Numbered from the stretch's first letter, positions 26,160 to 36,083 are shown. The stretch is 64,000 nucleotides of DNA from Wenzhouxiangella marina (GCF_001187785.1 NZ_CP012154.1:2226501-2290500), one strand, 5' to 3'. Notes: generated from the sequence alone by a model not told the origin. Numbers and translations are program-made.

Positions 26160-26597
26160 ATGACCCGTTCTTCGCATCAAACCGGTTTCACGCTGATCGA
26201 ATTGATGATCGTTATCGCGATCCTTGCCATTCTGCTGGCCATCGCGGTGCCTGCCTACCAGAACTACAGCATCCGAGCCAGCAACAGCGAATGCGTCAAT
26301 CTGGTGGCCGCCGTCAAGCTGGCCCTTGTGGATACGGCCCACTCGAACGGCGTCACCGTCGACAACGTCCAGCTGGCTGATGTCGGCATGGATGCGGCAA
26401 CCACCAACACCCCGAGATGCTCCGACTTCGATGTCGTCGATGGTGTGATCACCATTTCATCCACAGGAAGCGACGGCACCAGCTCTGGGCAGTTCTCCTT
26501 TTCACCAGTACAGGCCACGATCAACGACTCCGTCTCCTGGACCTGCACGAGCAGCCACCCGAATCCCCAGCATGTTCCGGCTGAGTGCCGGAGCTGA
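26160..26597 (+). CDS. Type IV pilin, copy 2
   Basis: A 145-residue prepilin with a shorter leader (MTRSSHQTG) cut before F10. The N-helix is almost identical to that of pilin 1 ([18 protein letters not shown] versus the [11 protein letters not shown] region), the cysteines at 45, 87, 129 and 143 correspond, and the end is [11 protein letters not shown] in both. The middle (HSNGVTVDNVQLADVGMD) has diverged and is more acidic. It starts 255 bases after the pilin 1 stop, with its own RpoN-type promoter, and lies upstream of pilB. It could be an alternative major pilin or an antigenic variant. Confidence 0.9.
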   Translation: MTRSSHQTGFTLIELMIVIAILAILLAIAVPAYQNYSIRASNSECVNLVAAVKLALVDTAHSNGVTVDNVQLADVGMDAATTNTPRCSDFDVVDGVITISSTGSDGTSSGQFSFSPVQATINDSVSWTCTSSHPNPQHVPAECRS

Positions 26598-26705
26598 TTA
26601 TCCACGGGGCACGCCGGCACCTGGCGCGCCCGCTGGTGGCCCTTTGCAATTCGGCGGGGGAACGGATAGCATCCGAGACATCGCATTCTTTCGGATGATC
26701 GCTTG

Positions 26706-28430
26706 ATGTACGCCCAGTCCACGCCCTCGCTCAGACTCTCGAACCTCGGACGCAAGCTGGTCGAGAATGGCCTGATGTCGGAGGAACAGGCCATCGAGGC
26801 AATGGCCAAGGCCGCAGAAAAAGGGCGCACTTTCACCAGCCATCTGGTACGGGAAAAACTGATCGATGCCGTTGGCTTCGCGCACGTGGCCGCAGAGGAT
26901 TTCGGCATGCCGCTTATCGACCTGGCGGCCGTCGACCTGAAGCACGCTCCGACAGACATCGTGCAGGAGGACCTGCTCCGCAAGCATCTGATTCTTCCCC
27001 TGACCAAGCGGGGCAAGAAACTCTACGTCGCAGCAGCCGATCCCGGCAACAAGGCCGGGATGGACGAGATCGCCTTCTCGACCGGCTACAGCGTTGAAAC
27101 CATCCTCGCCCCCTTCAACGCCATCGACGGCGCCATCGACAGGGCCCTGGCCGGCTCCGCGCAGGCGTTCAGCGAGCTGACCGAGGAAGAAGACGAGCTC
27201 GAGAACCTCAACTTCAACACCAGCGACGAAGAGGACGAGAAGTCCGGCAATGACGCATCCGGCGCCGATGATGCCCCCGTCGTTCGTTTCGTCAACAAGA
27301 TTCTCGTCGACGCCATCCGTCGTGGCGCTTCGGACATTCATTTCGAGCCCTACGAAGAAGAGTACCGAGTACGCTTCCGCATCGACGGCGTACTGGCGAC
27401 CCAGGTCAAACCGCCAAAGCGCATGGCACCGCGTCTGGCCGCGCGCATCAAGGTCATGTCCAGCCTGGATATCGCCGAGCGCCGCATCCCGCAGGATGGC
27501 CGCATCAAGCTGAACCTCTCCAAGGGTCAGGCCTTCGACTTCCGTGTTTCGACCTGCCCCACCCTGTGGGGCGAGAAGATCGTGCTTCGAATCCTGGATT
27601 CCTCGGGCGCGTTCCTGGGCCCGGAGAAGCTGGGCTTCGAAGAAGAGCAGAAGGACGCCTACCTGGCCGCCATCAACAAGCCCTACGGCATGGTGCTCGT
27701 CACGGGCCCGACCGGCTCCGGTAAGACGGTCTCCTTGTATACGGCTCTCGGACTGCTCAATGGCGAGGGCACGAATATCTCCACCGTCGAGGACCCGGTC
27801 GAAATCCGCATGATGGGCGTCAATCAGGTCCAGCAGAACACCAAGCAGGGTCTGACCTTCGCGGCAGCACTGCGGTCCTTCCTGCGCCAGGATCCCGATA
27901 TCATCATGGTGGGTGAAATCCGTGACCTGGAAACTGCGGAGATCGCCATCAAGGCAGCCCAGACCGGTCACTTGGTGCTGTCCACCCTGCACACCAACGA
28001 CGCCCCCCAGTCCATTGCTCGACTGGCGAATATGGGTGTGCCCACCTACAACATCGCTTCGACCGTCCACCTGGTGCTGGCCCAGCGCCTCGGGCGAACT
28101 CTGCACAAGTGCAAGAAGCTGGAAGATGTCCCAGACGACGCCTTGCGCAAGATCGGCTTCAAGGAAGACGAGATCGAAGAAGGCATCAAGATCTATCAGG
28201 CCAACGGCTGCGACCAGTGCAACCAGGGCTACAAGGGACGAACCGGCGTTTTCCAGGTGATGCCCATTTCGGAAGCCATGGAGGAAATCATCCTCAAGGG
28301 CGGCAACGCACTGGAATTGGGGCGCCAGGCAGAGGCGGAGGGCATCATCGACTTGCGTCGGGCCGCACTCAACAAGGTCAAGCGGGGGATGCTCAGCCTG
28401 ATCGAGATGAACCGAGTGACCAAGGACTAG
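26706..28430 (+). CDS. pilB: Type IV pilus assembly ATPase PilB
   Basis: A 574-residue extension motor. It has the N-terminal MshEN-type region, then the ATPase core: Walker A GPTGSGKTVSLY (~334-345), the Asp box TVEDPVEIRM, Walker [17 protein letters not shown] and the His box [12 protein letters not shown]. Of the C-terminal zinc tetracysteine only HKCKKLE and CDQCNQGY remain, so the first CxxC pair is incomplete. The ATG at 26706 directly follows an in-frame TTG. First of the pilB-pilC-pilD group. Confidence 0.95.
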   Translation: MYAQSTPSLRLSNLGRKLVENGLMSEEQAIEAMAKAAEKGRTFTSHLVREKLIDAVGFAHVAAEDFGMPLIDLAAVDLKHAPTDIVQEDLLRKHLILPLTKRGKKLYVAAADPGNKAGMDEIAFSTGYSVETILAPFNAIDGAIDRALAGSAQAFSELTEEEDELENLNFNTSDEEDEKSGNDASGADDAPVVRFVNKILVDAIRRGASDIHFEPYEEEYRVRFRIDGVLATQVKPPKRMAPRLAARIKVMSSLDIAERRIPQDGRIKLNLSKGQAFDFRVSTCPTLWGEKIVLRILDSSGAFLGPEKLGFEEEQKDAYLAAINKPYGMVLVTGPTGSGKTVSLYTALGLLNGEGTNISTVEDPVEIRMMGVNQVQQNTKQGLTFAAALRSFLRQDPDIIMVGEIRDLETAEIAIKAAQTGHLVLSTLHTNDAPQSIARLANMGVPTYNIASTVHLVLAQRLGRTLHKCKKLEDVPDDALRKIGFKEDEIEEGIKIYQANGCDQCNQGYKGRTGVFQVMPISEAMEEIILKGGNALELGRQAEAEGIIDLRRAALNKVKRGMLSLIEMNRVTKD

Positions 28431-28669
28431 GCCAGTCCGTTCGGGGCCAGAGACAAAACGCGGGAAGCATCGACCGGCAATACACCGGCCAGGCTCGATC
28501 AGAGCCGGTCTGGGACGCCCTCCCCAATCCCGAGGCGCTACGGGTCAGGCCCAGGAATCCCGGCTTGCAATTCCAGCGCTTTATGCGCAAAATCACTGTC
28601 TTGTAGCCCCTTTTCCAAGCGAAATGGCAACAATCAAGGGGATCGGCACGAAGCAGGAGTGGCGCGTTC

Positions 28670-29890
28670 ATGGCGACGACCAAGCAGGAACTCGAGACTT
28701 TCCTCTGGGAAGGTAAGGACAAACGCGGCAAGAAGCTCAAGGGCGAGAAGACGGGTCGAAACGAGACCATCGTCAAGGCGGAACTCCGCCAGCAAGGCAT
28801 CATGCCGTCTCGGGTTCGCAAGAAGCCCAAGGCTCTTTTCGGCTCGACCGGCAAGCGAATTTCCGCCAGGGACATCGCCATCTTCACCCGCCAGCTGGCC
28901 ACCATGCTGACCTCGGGCATCCCTCTCGTCCAAAGCTTCACGATCATCTCCCAGGCGGCCGAAAATCCTCGACTGAAGAAACTGATCAAGGACATCCAGA
29001 ACGACGTCGAATCCGGCTCCACGCTGGCCGAGTCCGTCGCCAAACATCCGGCCTACTTCGACGAACTCTACGTCAATCTGGTGGAATCGGGCGAGAGCGC
29101 CGGTGTACTCGATCAGGTGCTGGATTCGATCGCGAGCTACAAGGAGCGGATCGAGTCGATCAAGGGCAAGGTCAAGAAGGCCATGTTCTACCCCGCGACC
29201 GTCATGGCGGTGGCCATCAGCGTCACGGCCCTGCTGCTGATCGTCGTCATCCCGCAGTTCGAGCAGATCTTCCAGAGCTTCGGGGCCGATCTTCCGGCCT
29301 TCACTCGACTGGTGATCGGGGCGTCCGAGTTCCTGCAGAGCAATATCTTCTGGATTCTCCTGGTCGTCGGCGGCGGTGGTTATGCCGTCGTGCAGCTCAA
29401 GAAGCGAAACAAGCCCTTCGCGCACTTCCTCGATCGAATGTCCCTGAAGATTCCCGTCATCGGCCCGGTACTGGAGAAGTCTGCTCTGGCCCGCTTCGCC
29501 AGCACACTGGCCACCACCTTTGCGGCGGGTGTACCGCTGGTCGATGCTCTCAAGACCGTCGCCGGGGCCACCGGCAATGTGGTTTACGAAGAGGCCGTGC
29601 TGAAGATCCGAGAAGATGTTTCGACCGGCCATCAGATGCAGTTGGCCATGCAGCAGACCGGCCTGTTTCCGCCAATGCTCATCCAGATGACCGCCATCGG
29701 TGAGGAAGCCGGCTCACTGGACGCCATGTTGAACAAGGTGGCTACGTTCTACGAGGAAGAAGTCAACAATACGGTCGACGCACTGTCGAGCCTGCTCGAA
29801 CCTCTGATCATCGTGTTCATCGGCGTCGTGGTCGGCAGCCTCGTCGTCGCCATGTATCTTCCGATCTTCCAGATGGCTGCGGTGATGTAA
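28670..29890 (+). CDS. pilC: Type IV pilus inner-membrane platform protein PilC
   Basis: A 406-residue GspF-family protein with two T2SSF repeats (~70-195 and ~275-400), each containing a FxxxLATMLxxGIPL-type helix (FTRQLATMLTSGIPLVQSF, FASTLATTFAAGVPLVDALK) and transmembrane segments (ATVMAVAISVTALLLIVVI, PLIIVFIGVVVGSLVVAMYL). It anchors PilB and the pilus base. It follows pilB after a 239-base gap with no obvious gene. Confidence 0.95.
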   Translation: MATTKQELETFLWEGKDKRGKKLKGEKTGRNETIVKAELRQQGIMPSRVRKKPKALFGSTGKRISARDIAIFTRQLATMLTSGIPLVQSFTIISQAAENPRLKKLIKDIQNDVESGSTLAESVAKHPAYFDELYVNLVESGESAGVLDQVLDSIASYKERIESIKGKVKKAMFYPATVMAVAISVTALLLIVVIPQFEQIFQSFGADLPAFTRLVIGASEFLQSNIFWILLVVGGGGYAVVQLKKRNKPFAHFLDRMSLKIPVIGPVLEKSALARFASTLATTFAAGVPLVDALKTVAGATGNVVYEEAVLKIREDVSTGHQMQLAMQQTGLFPPMLIQMTAIGEEAGSLDAMLNKVATFYEEEVNNTVDALSSLLEPLIIVFIGVVVGSLVVAMYLPIFQMAAVM

Positions 29891-29972
29891 ATCCGGTTCG
29901 GCCCGGCGCCTGGCGCGTCGGGCCCTCCTCGGAGCCGTTTCGCTTCGCGCCTTCGATACCAAGGGCAATCCA

Positions 29973-30842
29973 TTGAATTACTTTGATTTTCTCAGCAGCC
30001 TTCATCCGCTGGCACTGGGAATGATAGTCTTCGTTTTCGGCCTTCTCGTCGGATCCTTTCTCAATGTCGTGATCCTGCGCCTTCCGGCGCGCCTGATGCA
30101 CGACTGGCGCTGCCAGTGCCGAGAACTGCTCGAAATCGAGCAGGACCAGGAGGCCAGTCAGCCCCCCAGCCTGGTGTTCACCCGCTCGCACTGCCCCCAG
30201 TGCGGCAAGGCGATCGCCTGGTACGACAATGTTCCGTTGCTCAGCTGGCTGGTCCTGAAGGCGCGTTGCCGGAATTGCCAGAAGCGCATTCCGTTCCGCT
30301 ACCCCCTGGTCGAGTTCAGCACTGCGGTGCTTTCGGTGATCGTCGTCCAGGCCTTCGGGCCCTCCCCCGAGGCGCTCGGCGCCCTGGTGCTGACCTGGTC
30401 ATTGGTTGCCCTGACCGGCATCGACTTCGATCAGCAGCTGCTGCCGGACCAGATCACCCTGCCCCTGCTCTGGCTGGGACTGCTGGTCAACCTCCAGTGG
30501 GGGCTGTTCGCCAGCCTGGAAGAGGCCGTGATCGGTGCTGCCGCGGGCTACGGCGTCCTCTGGGCGGTGTTCCACCTGTTCAAGCTGCTGACCGGCAAGG
30601 AAGGCATGGGCTTCGGCGACTTCAAGCTGCTGGCGGCCCTTGGTGCCTGGCTGGGCTGGTGGATGCTGCCGGTCATCATCCTGCTGGCCTCTTTCGTGGG
30701 GGCCGTCGTCGGGATCGTGCTCATGATCGCGACCCGCCATGGCAAGGACGTTCCGATCGCCTTCGGCCCCTACCTGGCCGCGGCCGGCTTCATCGCTCTG
30801 CTGTACGGTGATCGGATCGTGGATTTCTGGTTGTATAGCTGA
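29973..30842 (+). CDS. pilD: Prepilin peptidase / N-methyltransferase PilD
   Basis: A 289-residue inner-membrane aspartic peptidase that cleaves and N-methylates prepilins, and probably the GspH-like and T2SS pseudopilins too. The cytoplasmic zinc tetracysteine is visible (CPQCGKAI and CRNCQKRI), and the catalytic aspartates are in TGIDFDQQLLPDQ and GMGFGDFKLLAALG. The start is a TTG preceded by AAGGG at 8 bases. coaE, a common neighbour of pilD, is not next to it here; a repeat cluster follows. Confidence 0.93.
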   Translation: MNYFDFLSSLHPLALGMIVFVFGLLVGSFLNVVILRLPARLMHDWRCQCRELLEIEQDQEASQPPSLVFTRSHCPQCGKAIAWYDNVPLLSWLVLKARCRNCQKRIPFRYPLVEFSTAVLSVIVVQAFGPSPEALGALVLTWSLVALTGIDFDQQLLPDQITLPLLWLGLLVNLQWGLFASLEEAVIGAAAGYGVLWAVFHLFKLLTGKEGMGFGDFKLLAALGAWLGWWMLPVIILLASFVGAVVGIVLMIATRHGKDVPIAFGPYLAAAGFIALLYGDRIVDFWLYS

Positions 30843-30877
30843 CTTTGGGCCACGGGGTCAGTCCGGCTCGGGGGCCG

Positions 30878-31098
30878 TCGCCATTCTCCTGGATTGCTGG
30901 ATTCTCCGGTCGTCGGCCGCGTGGGGCCGACCTACGACTATGGGCCTGTCGCCATTCTCCTGGGTTGCTGGATTCTCCGGCCGTCGGCCGCGTGGGGCCG
31001 ACCTACGACGGATCGGGCGGGGACGCCCACTGCATGATCCTTCGGGGATGTGACCCCGACCTTCGATTCTCCGGTCGTCGGCCCCGTAGGGCCGACTT
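30878..31098. repeat. Cluster of three REP-like palindromes, two in a 71-bp direct repeat
   Basis: The unit CCATTCTCCTGGATTGCTGG followed by ATTCTCCGGTCGTCGGCCGC and GTGGGGCCGACCTACGAC occurs at 30881-30938 and, with few changes, at 30952-31009 (period 71). A third, partial palindrome lies at 31066-31098. Each core can fold as GTCGGCC/GGGCCGAC. The cluster fills the whole gap between pilD and the response regulator. Confidence 0.8.
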
Positions 31099-31109
31099 GG
31101 GACACCTGT

Positions 31110-31811
31110 TCAGGCGTCTTCCGGCGTGGCGATCTTGAAGCCCATGCCCTGAACGGTATGGAGCAGCTTGACTTCGAAGGGACGATCGATGCCCTTGCGC
31201 AGGTTGTACATGTGCGAGCGCAGGGTGTCCGAGTCGGGCAGCAGATCACCCCAGAGCTCGTTTTCCAACTGCTCCCGGCTGACCAGACGGGGCGATTCGC
31301 GCATCAGCACCTTGAGGATCCGCACCGAGGTGGGCGACAGATTGACCCGCTGCCCTGCCCGCTCGACGCGCATCGTGCGCGGATCGAAGACCAGATCGCC
31401 GACGCGCATGGCGCCATCGGACATTTCGCCGCGCGCCCGCCGAATCAGCGCCCGGACACGGGCCGCGAGCTCTTCCATCTCGAAGGGCTTGACCAGATAG
31501 TCATCGGCGCCGGCGTCGAAACCCGCCACCTTGTCATCGAGCTGGTCGCGAGCCGTGAGCATGAGGATCGGCGTGCCATCGCCCCGCTCGCGCAGGCGCT
31601 CGCAGACCCGGATGCCGTCGATCTTCGGCAACATCAAGTCGAGGATGATGGCGTCGTAGGGGTTTTCCTCGAGCAGATTCAGCGCGATCGCGCCGTCCGC
31701 CGCATAGTCCATGGCAAAGCCCAGGGACTCGAGATAGTCGCCGATGCTGGCCGCGAGATCGTCATGATCTTCGACCAGCAGCAGCGTGGCATTGCCTTCG
31801 GAATCAGTCAA
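31110..31811 (-). CDS. Orphan OmpR-family response regulator
   Basis: A 233-residue two-domain regulator: a receiver (LLLVEDHDDLAASIGDYLES, phospho-Asp in AIILDLMLPKIDG, MLTARDQLDD, Lys in YLVKPFEMEEL) and a winged helix (LSPTSVRILKVLMRESPRLV, SREQLENELWGDLLPDSDTL, TVQGMGFKIATPE). No kinase gene is adjacent. The only unpaired histidine kinase in the window is at 49829-51160, a possible but unproven partner. The function is unknown. Confidence 0.85.
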   Translation of the reverse strand: MTDSEGNATLLLVEDHDDLAASIGDYLESLGFAMDYAADGAIALNLLEENPYDAIILDLMLPKIDGIRVCERLRERGDGTPILMLTARDQLDDKVAGFDAGADDYLVKPFEMEELAARVRALIRRARGEMSDGAMRVGDLVFDPRTMRVERAGQRVNLSPTSVRILKVLMRESPRLVSREQLENELWGDLLPDSDTLRSHMYNLRKGIDRPFEVKLLHTVQGMGFKIATPEDA

Positions 31812-31993
31812 AGTTCAGTCCTTTTTCATTCCAACAGTTTCACAATTGTGAATTCATGTTGTGAAAGCCTGGTGAGGAAAAGCGCTTGACCCTGGCGGCA
31901 ACTGCGATTACCAACCCGACAACCGGCCGCCTACCATGCAACTGCTCTCGAAGCTGTTCGCAGCATGAGCAGCGATGCCCGCTTACTGTCGGC

Positions 31994-33886
31994 TTAATGG
32001 ACTGAGCTAGCCGCTTGTGGCTCTTCTTGAGCGTGCACAAGCCCAGACAGCGAGTAGCTCGCCCTCCGCCACTCCAACCTCAACGCAGGAGGAAGCGACT
32101 CGACCAGGTTCGTTGTCTCGTTGGGATCGTGGAGAAGATTAAACGCTGCCTCCTCCCCGCTTCTGAGATCCAGCCAATACTTCCAGAGCGCGCCCTGCAA
32201 CCTGGATACTCTGCCGATCAGATGGCCCTGACGAAGATGAATCACTCGACTGCCAGAGCCCTGCTGTAAGGGAAGACCCCGCCAGGTCGCAGGGAGACGT
32301 AGTCCCAATTCATGAGCAATCGATGGAGCCACGTCCACCAGCCCACCAAAATCGACTCGGATCAGCGGCCGGGACACGGATTGCCCCCACCGCGGGAGGA
32401 GCAAGAACGGCACTCTAATCACTGGCTCATAGAGCGTCTTCGCATGCCCCCAAGCGCCATGCTCCCCCAGCAGCTCTCCGTGATCGCCCGTAATCACCAC
32501 CACAGCATCCTTCAAATAGCCCTTCTGTTCAAGTATTTGCAGCGCTTCCTGGATCACCCTGTCTGTCTGCAAGACCCCATTGTCGTAATAGTTAAGCGCC
32601 GATTCGAAATCGCGCAACCCAGGCAAAGTGTAATTGGCGGCGGGAGCAAACTCGTCCGTCTGCCCCCAGCGTCTGCCGATATTGTGGGCGGACATCAGAT
32701 GCATCTTTATCATCGTCGGCGAGCCAGACCATTGTTCTAGCGACGAAAGACGCTCGAGAACAACGCGATCATCGTTGGCATCGCGACCAGCCGAGTGCCC
32801 GTCGAATGCAATATCGTGAGGACCATAGAAGCGGCTGACGTTATAGAAATTCGTGTGATCCCCACTCAGGTAATGATGGACTTCATACCCCATGATCATC
32901 AACACTTCGGAAAGAGTGATCAAGCGATCAGAAAAATGATGCGGATAAATGGAGGCGTTGATCGCAAGCAGACCACAAACGGACTCCGCGCATGAAGAGT
33001 AGACGCTTCCAGCCATGGAGAACTTCCCCTCATTTCTCAGCGCGGACAGAAATGGTGTGGTTTCTCGATCTGCGCCCAGAACCCCCATACGATCAGCCCT
33101 CAGGCCATCTACCACGATTAGCACCACGTTTCGCGACTCGAAAATCTGACTTTCGGGGTACTCCAGCCTTGCTTGCTCCGCTTCGATATTCAACTGCCTT
33201 GTCACAAGGGGATCCGCTTTGAATCCCTGCATCGGCATCACGGCCTGTTGAGAAAAGAACGTCAATGAAAATGGCTCGAAAGAATCCAGCTCCGGCTCGG
33301 CTGAAAACGTCATCAGCCGCGCGAAAACAATCGCTATAAGCATGATGGATAGTGCGGCGGTCGAAACACGACTCAGGTGGCGCCCCACCAATTCATGAAC
33401 CCAGTCCCAGCGGCGCCAGATCCGACTCAGCGCAAGGACCATGCCAACAACGATCAGACCAAAAATCACCAGCAACAGGATAGGAGACACACCAAGGGTA
33501 TCCAGTAGTGCGATCAGTTGGGTGCCGCTGTACCTCTGGACAAGATCCAAGGAGACCACCCTGCCCCACATATTCAAGCCGGTTGCGACAAGCGCGTAGT
33601 AAACCCATATCAAGCTCCACAGGGCCACGAAGAGGCTTGAATTTAATAGGCTGCGGAGCTTGTTTGGCAAGGGAAAGGTGCAGACCATGAGCCTGCAAGA
33701 AAGAAAAGCAAGGAAGGCCAGCCCAATCAGGTAAAGATGAGCTACCCAGGGCGGCGAAGGCAGCAGAAGTTTCCAGGCGTACCAGGACAGGAAAGCCAGT
33801 GAAGGAACAAAAGCCAGTGCCAGCTCGATAATCAATCCAGGGAGAATGGAATGTCTTCGAGTCGGAATGGCCGCATTACCGTTCAT
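31994..33886 (-). CDS. Membrane-anchored sulfatase/phosphotransferase-like enzyme (alkaline phosphatase superfamily)
   Basis: A 630-residue protein from MNGNAAIPTRR (an in-frame ATG at 33898 adds four residues). It has about five N-terminal transmembrane helices (~15-190), then a periplasmic sulfatase-like domain from ~250: the metal-binding NVVLIVVDGLRADRMG, the nucleophile region VYSSCAESVCGLL, and TGDHGELLGEHG and WGHAKTLYEPVIRVPFLLLP. The layout recalls phosphoethanolamine or phosphoglycerol transferases and PbgA/YejM. The nucleophile motif SSCAES fits neither the sulfatase CxPSR nor the classic EptA motif, so the reaction is open: it may modify lipid or polysaccharide. It is slightly AT-richer than its neighbours. 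Confidence 0.7.
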   Translation of the reverse strand: MNGNAAIPTRRHSILPGLIIELALAFVPSLAFLSWYAWKLLLPSPPWVAHLYLIGLAFLAFLSCRLMVCTFPLPNKLRSLLNSSLFVALWSLIWVYYALVATGLNMWGRVVSLDLVQRYSGTQLIALLDTLGVSPILLLVIFGLIVVGMVLALSRIWRRWDWVHELVGRHLSRVSTAALSIMLIAIVFARLMTFSAEPELDSFEPFSLTFFSQQAVMPMQGFKADPLVTRQLNIEAEQARLEYPESQIFESRNVVLIVVDGLRADRMGVLGADRETTPFLSALRNEGKFSMAGSVYSSCAESVCGLLAINASIYPHHFSDRLITLSEVLMIMGYEVHHYLSGDHTNFYNVSRFYGPHDIAFDGHSAGRDANDDRVVLERLSSLEQWSGSPTMIKMHLMSAHNIGRRWGQTDEFAPAANYTLPGLRDFESALNYYDNGVLQTDRVIQEALQILEQKGYLKDAVVVITGDHGELLGEHGAWGHAKTLYEPVIRVPFLLLPRWGQSVSRPLIRVDFGGLVDVAPSIAHELGLRLPATWRGLPLQQGSGSRVIHLRQGHLIGRVSRLQGALWKYWLDLRSGEEAAFNLLHDPNETTNLVESLPPALRLEWRRASYSLSGLVHAQEEPQAASSVH

Positions 33887-34018
33887 CGGCCACCCCATCA
33901 GAACCGCTCACAACTTGGTTCGCGAAGAAACGCACTTTCCGTTCCAGACCCGAGCTCCCGAAAGGGTCAACAGGCAAAACCGCCCCATTGAGAGTTCAAT
34001 CGCCACTTGCAGTCATTA

Positions 34019-35275
34019 TCAGCGCTTCATGTAGTTGAAGAATTCTTCGTTGGTCTTGGTGACCTTGAGCTTGTCGAGCATGAACTCGATCGCCTGCGCC
34101 TCGTCCATCGGCTGCAGGATCCGGCGGAGAATCCACATCTTCTGCAGCTGGTTCTCACCGACCATCAGCTCCTCGCGGCGGGTGCCGGAGCGGTTGATGT
34201 CGATGGCCGGGTAGACGCGCTTCTCGGCGATCCGGCGGCTCAGATGGACTTCCATGTTGCCGGTGCCCTTGAACTCCTCGTAGATCACCTCGTCCATCTT
34301 CGAACCCGTGTCGACCAGGGCCGTGGCGATGATCGTCAGGCTGGCGCCGGACTCGATGTTGCGCGCCGCGCCGAAGAAGCGCTTGGGGCGCTGCAGGGCG
34401 TTCGCGTCGACACCACCGGTCAGAACCTTGCCCGAGGAGGGCACGACGGTGTTGTAGGCGCGCGCCAGTCGGGTGATGGAATCGAGCAGGATGATCACGT
34501 CCTTGCGATGCTCGACCAGGCGCTTGGCGCGCTCGATGACCATGTCGGCCACCTGCACGTGACGGGTGGCCGGCTCGTCGAAGGTCGAGGAAATGACCTC
34601 GGCGTCGACGCTGCGCTGCATCTCGGTGACTTCTTCCGGACGCTCGTCGATCAGCAGGATGATCATGTGCGACTCGGGGTTGTTGGCCCGGATCGCGGTG
34701 GCGATGTTCTGCAGCATCATCGTCTTGCCGGCCTTCGGCGGGCTGACAACCAGGCCACGCTGGCCCTTGCCGATCGGCGCGATCAGGTCGATGATGCGAC
34801 CGGTGATGTCCTCGGTGGAGCCATTGCCGCGCTCGAGCTTCAGCTGTTCGCGCGGGAATTCCGGCGTCAGGTTCTCGAACAGGATCTTGTTCTTCGAAGC
34901 CTCGGGCTTGTCGTAGTTGAGCTCTTCGACCTTCAGCAGCGCGAAGTAGCGTTCGGACTGCTTCGGCGGTCGGATCTTGCCGGAGATGTAATCGCCGGTG
35001 CGCAGGTTGAAACGGCGGATCTGGGAGGGCGAGACGTAGATGTCGTCCGGGCCCGCCATGTACGAGGCCTCCGAGGAGCGGAGAAAACCGAAGCCGTCCT
35101 GGAGGATCTCCAGCACGCCATCGCCGTAGATGGCTTCCTTGTTCTTGGCCTTGGCCTTGAGGATCGCGAAGATCACGTCCTGCTTGCGGGAGCGCCCCAT
35201 GTTCTCGATGCCGAGTTCTTCGGCCATCTCGATCAGGTCCTTGGCGGGTTTTCTCTTGAGTTCGGTCAGATTCAT
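34019..35275 (-). CDS. rho: Transcription termination factor Rho
   Basis: A 418-residue hexameric RNA helicase, typical in length. The start [20 protein letters not shown] matches the family N-terminus. The RNA-binding domain has GFGFLRS and the ATPase Walker A is [11 protein letters not shown], followed by [15 protein letters not shown], the Q-loop and R-loop regions and [14 protein letters not shown]. No insertion is seen. trxA lies upstream on the same strand after 266 bases, the common trxA-rho order. Confidence 0.97.
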   Translation of the reverse strand: MNLTELKRKPAKDLIEMAEELGIENMGRSRKQDVIFAILKAKAKNKEAIYGDGVLEILQDGFGFLRSSEASYMAGPDDIYVSPSQIRRFNLRTGDYISGKIRPPKQSERYFALLKVEELNYDKPEASKNKILFENLTPEFPREQLKLERGNGSTEDITGRIIDLIAPIGKGQRGLVVSPPKAGKTMMLQNIATAIRANNPESHMIILLIDERPEEVTEMQRSVDAEVISSTFDEPATRHVQVADMVIERAKRLVEHRKDVIILLDSITRLARAYNTVVPSSGKVLTGGVDANALQRPKRFFGAARNIESGASLTIIATALVDTGSKMDEVIYEEFKGTGNMEVHLSRRIAEKRVYPAIDINRSGTRREELMVGENQLQKMWILRRILQPMDEAQAIEFMLDKLKVTKTNEEFFNYMKR

Positions 35276-35541
35276 GGACGTGTGTTCCATCGGTTGCACA
35301 CACGAATGCCCTGGGCAAACGGAGAGTTCGCCGGTGAAGGCATCCGGAAGTCGGCTGTGCCAGTTCAGATTGCTGTAGGCCCGGTTTCCCGAGAGGATAG
35401 TAAAGGGATTTTGCGGCGGGTGCCCGCCTCAGATTTTTCTAAGTTAGCACTATTTGGCGGTCGAGTCCAGCGAGCTAACCCTTCACCGATCAACCCCTGC
35501 GCACCCGCCGGCCCGAGCGGGGCGCATGGGCCCAGTGCGGC

Positions 35542-35868
35542 TCAGATCGACTCGTCGACGAAGGCCTTCAGGGCGGACTTCGTCAGAGCACCCACCTTGG
35601 TCGCCTGCGGCTCACCGTTCTCGAACACCATCAGGGTCGGAATGCCGCGGATCTTGTACTTGGCGGTGATCTGCTGGTTCTCGTCGATATTGACCTTGGC
35701 AACGGTCAGCTTGCCGGCGTATTCATCGGCGATCTCGTGCAGGATCGGCTCGATCATCTTGCAGGGACCGCACCACTCGGCCCAGTAGTCGACCAGTACG
35801 GGCCCGCTGGCCTTCAGCACGGTCTGCTCGAAGTCGCTGTCGGAGACATGGACAATCTTGTCACTCAC
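35542..35868 (-). CDS. trxA: Thioredoxin 1
   Basis: A 108-residue dithiol redox protein with the active site WCGPCK (C33, C36), [15 protein letters not shown], cis-Pro in [14 protein letters not shown], and a C-terminal helix. The start is GTG at 35868 with AAGGAG about 10 bases upstream. It reduces cytoplasmic disulfides, including ribonucleotide reductase and PAPS reductase partners. Confidence 0.97.
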   Translation of the reverse strand: MSDKIVHVSDSDFEQTVLKASGPVLVDYWAEWCGPCKMIEPILHEIADEYAGKLTVAKVNIDENQQITAKYKIRGIPTLMVFENGEPQATKVGALTKSALKAFVDESI

Positions 35869-36083
35869 TTGTGGACACTCCTTGGTGAGAGGCGGGACGC
35901 GACCCGAGCGCTATCGATTCGGGCCGAAGTTCAAGGGCTTTCCTGGTCGTGGTGGCCCGCAGGCCGGCACGGATCAAGAATAATCAATATACTACGGGAT
36001 GCACAGCCCAGGTGACGGCACCGCGCTCCCTGCGCTCTATGTCTAGGCCGCACCGACCAAATTCAAGGAACCTCAATCACCCG

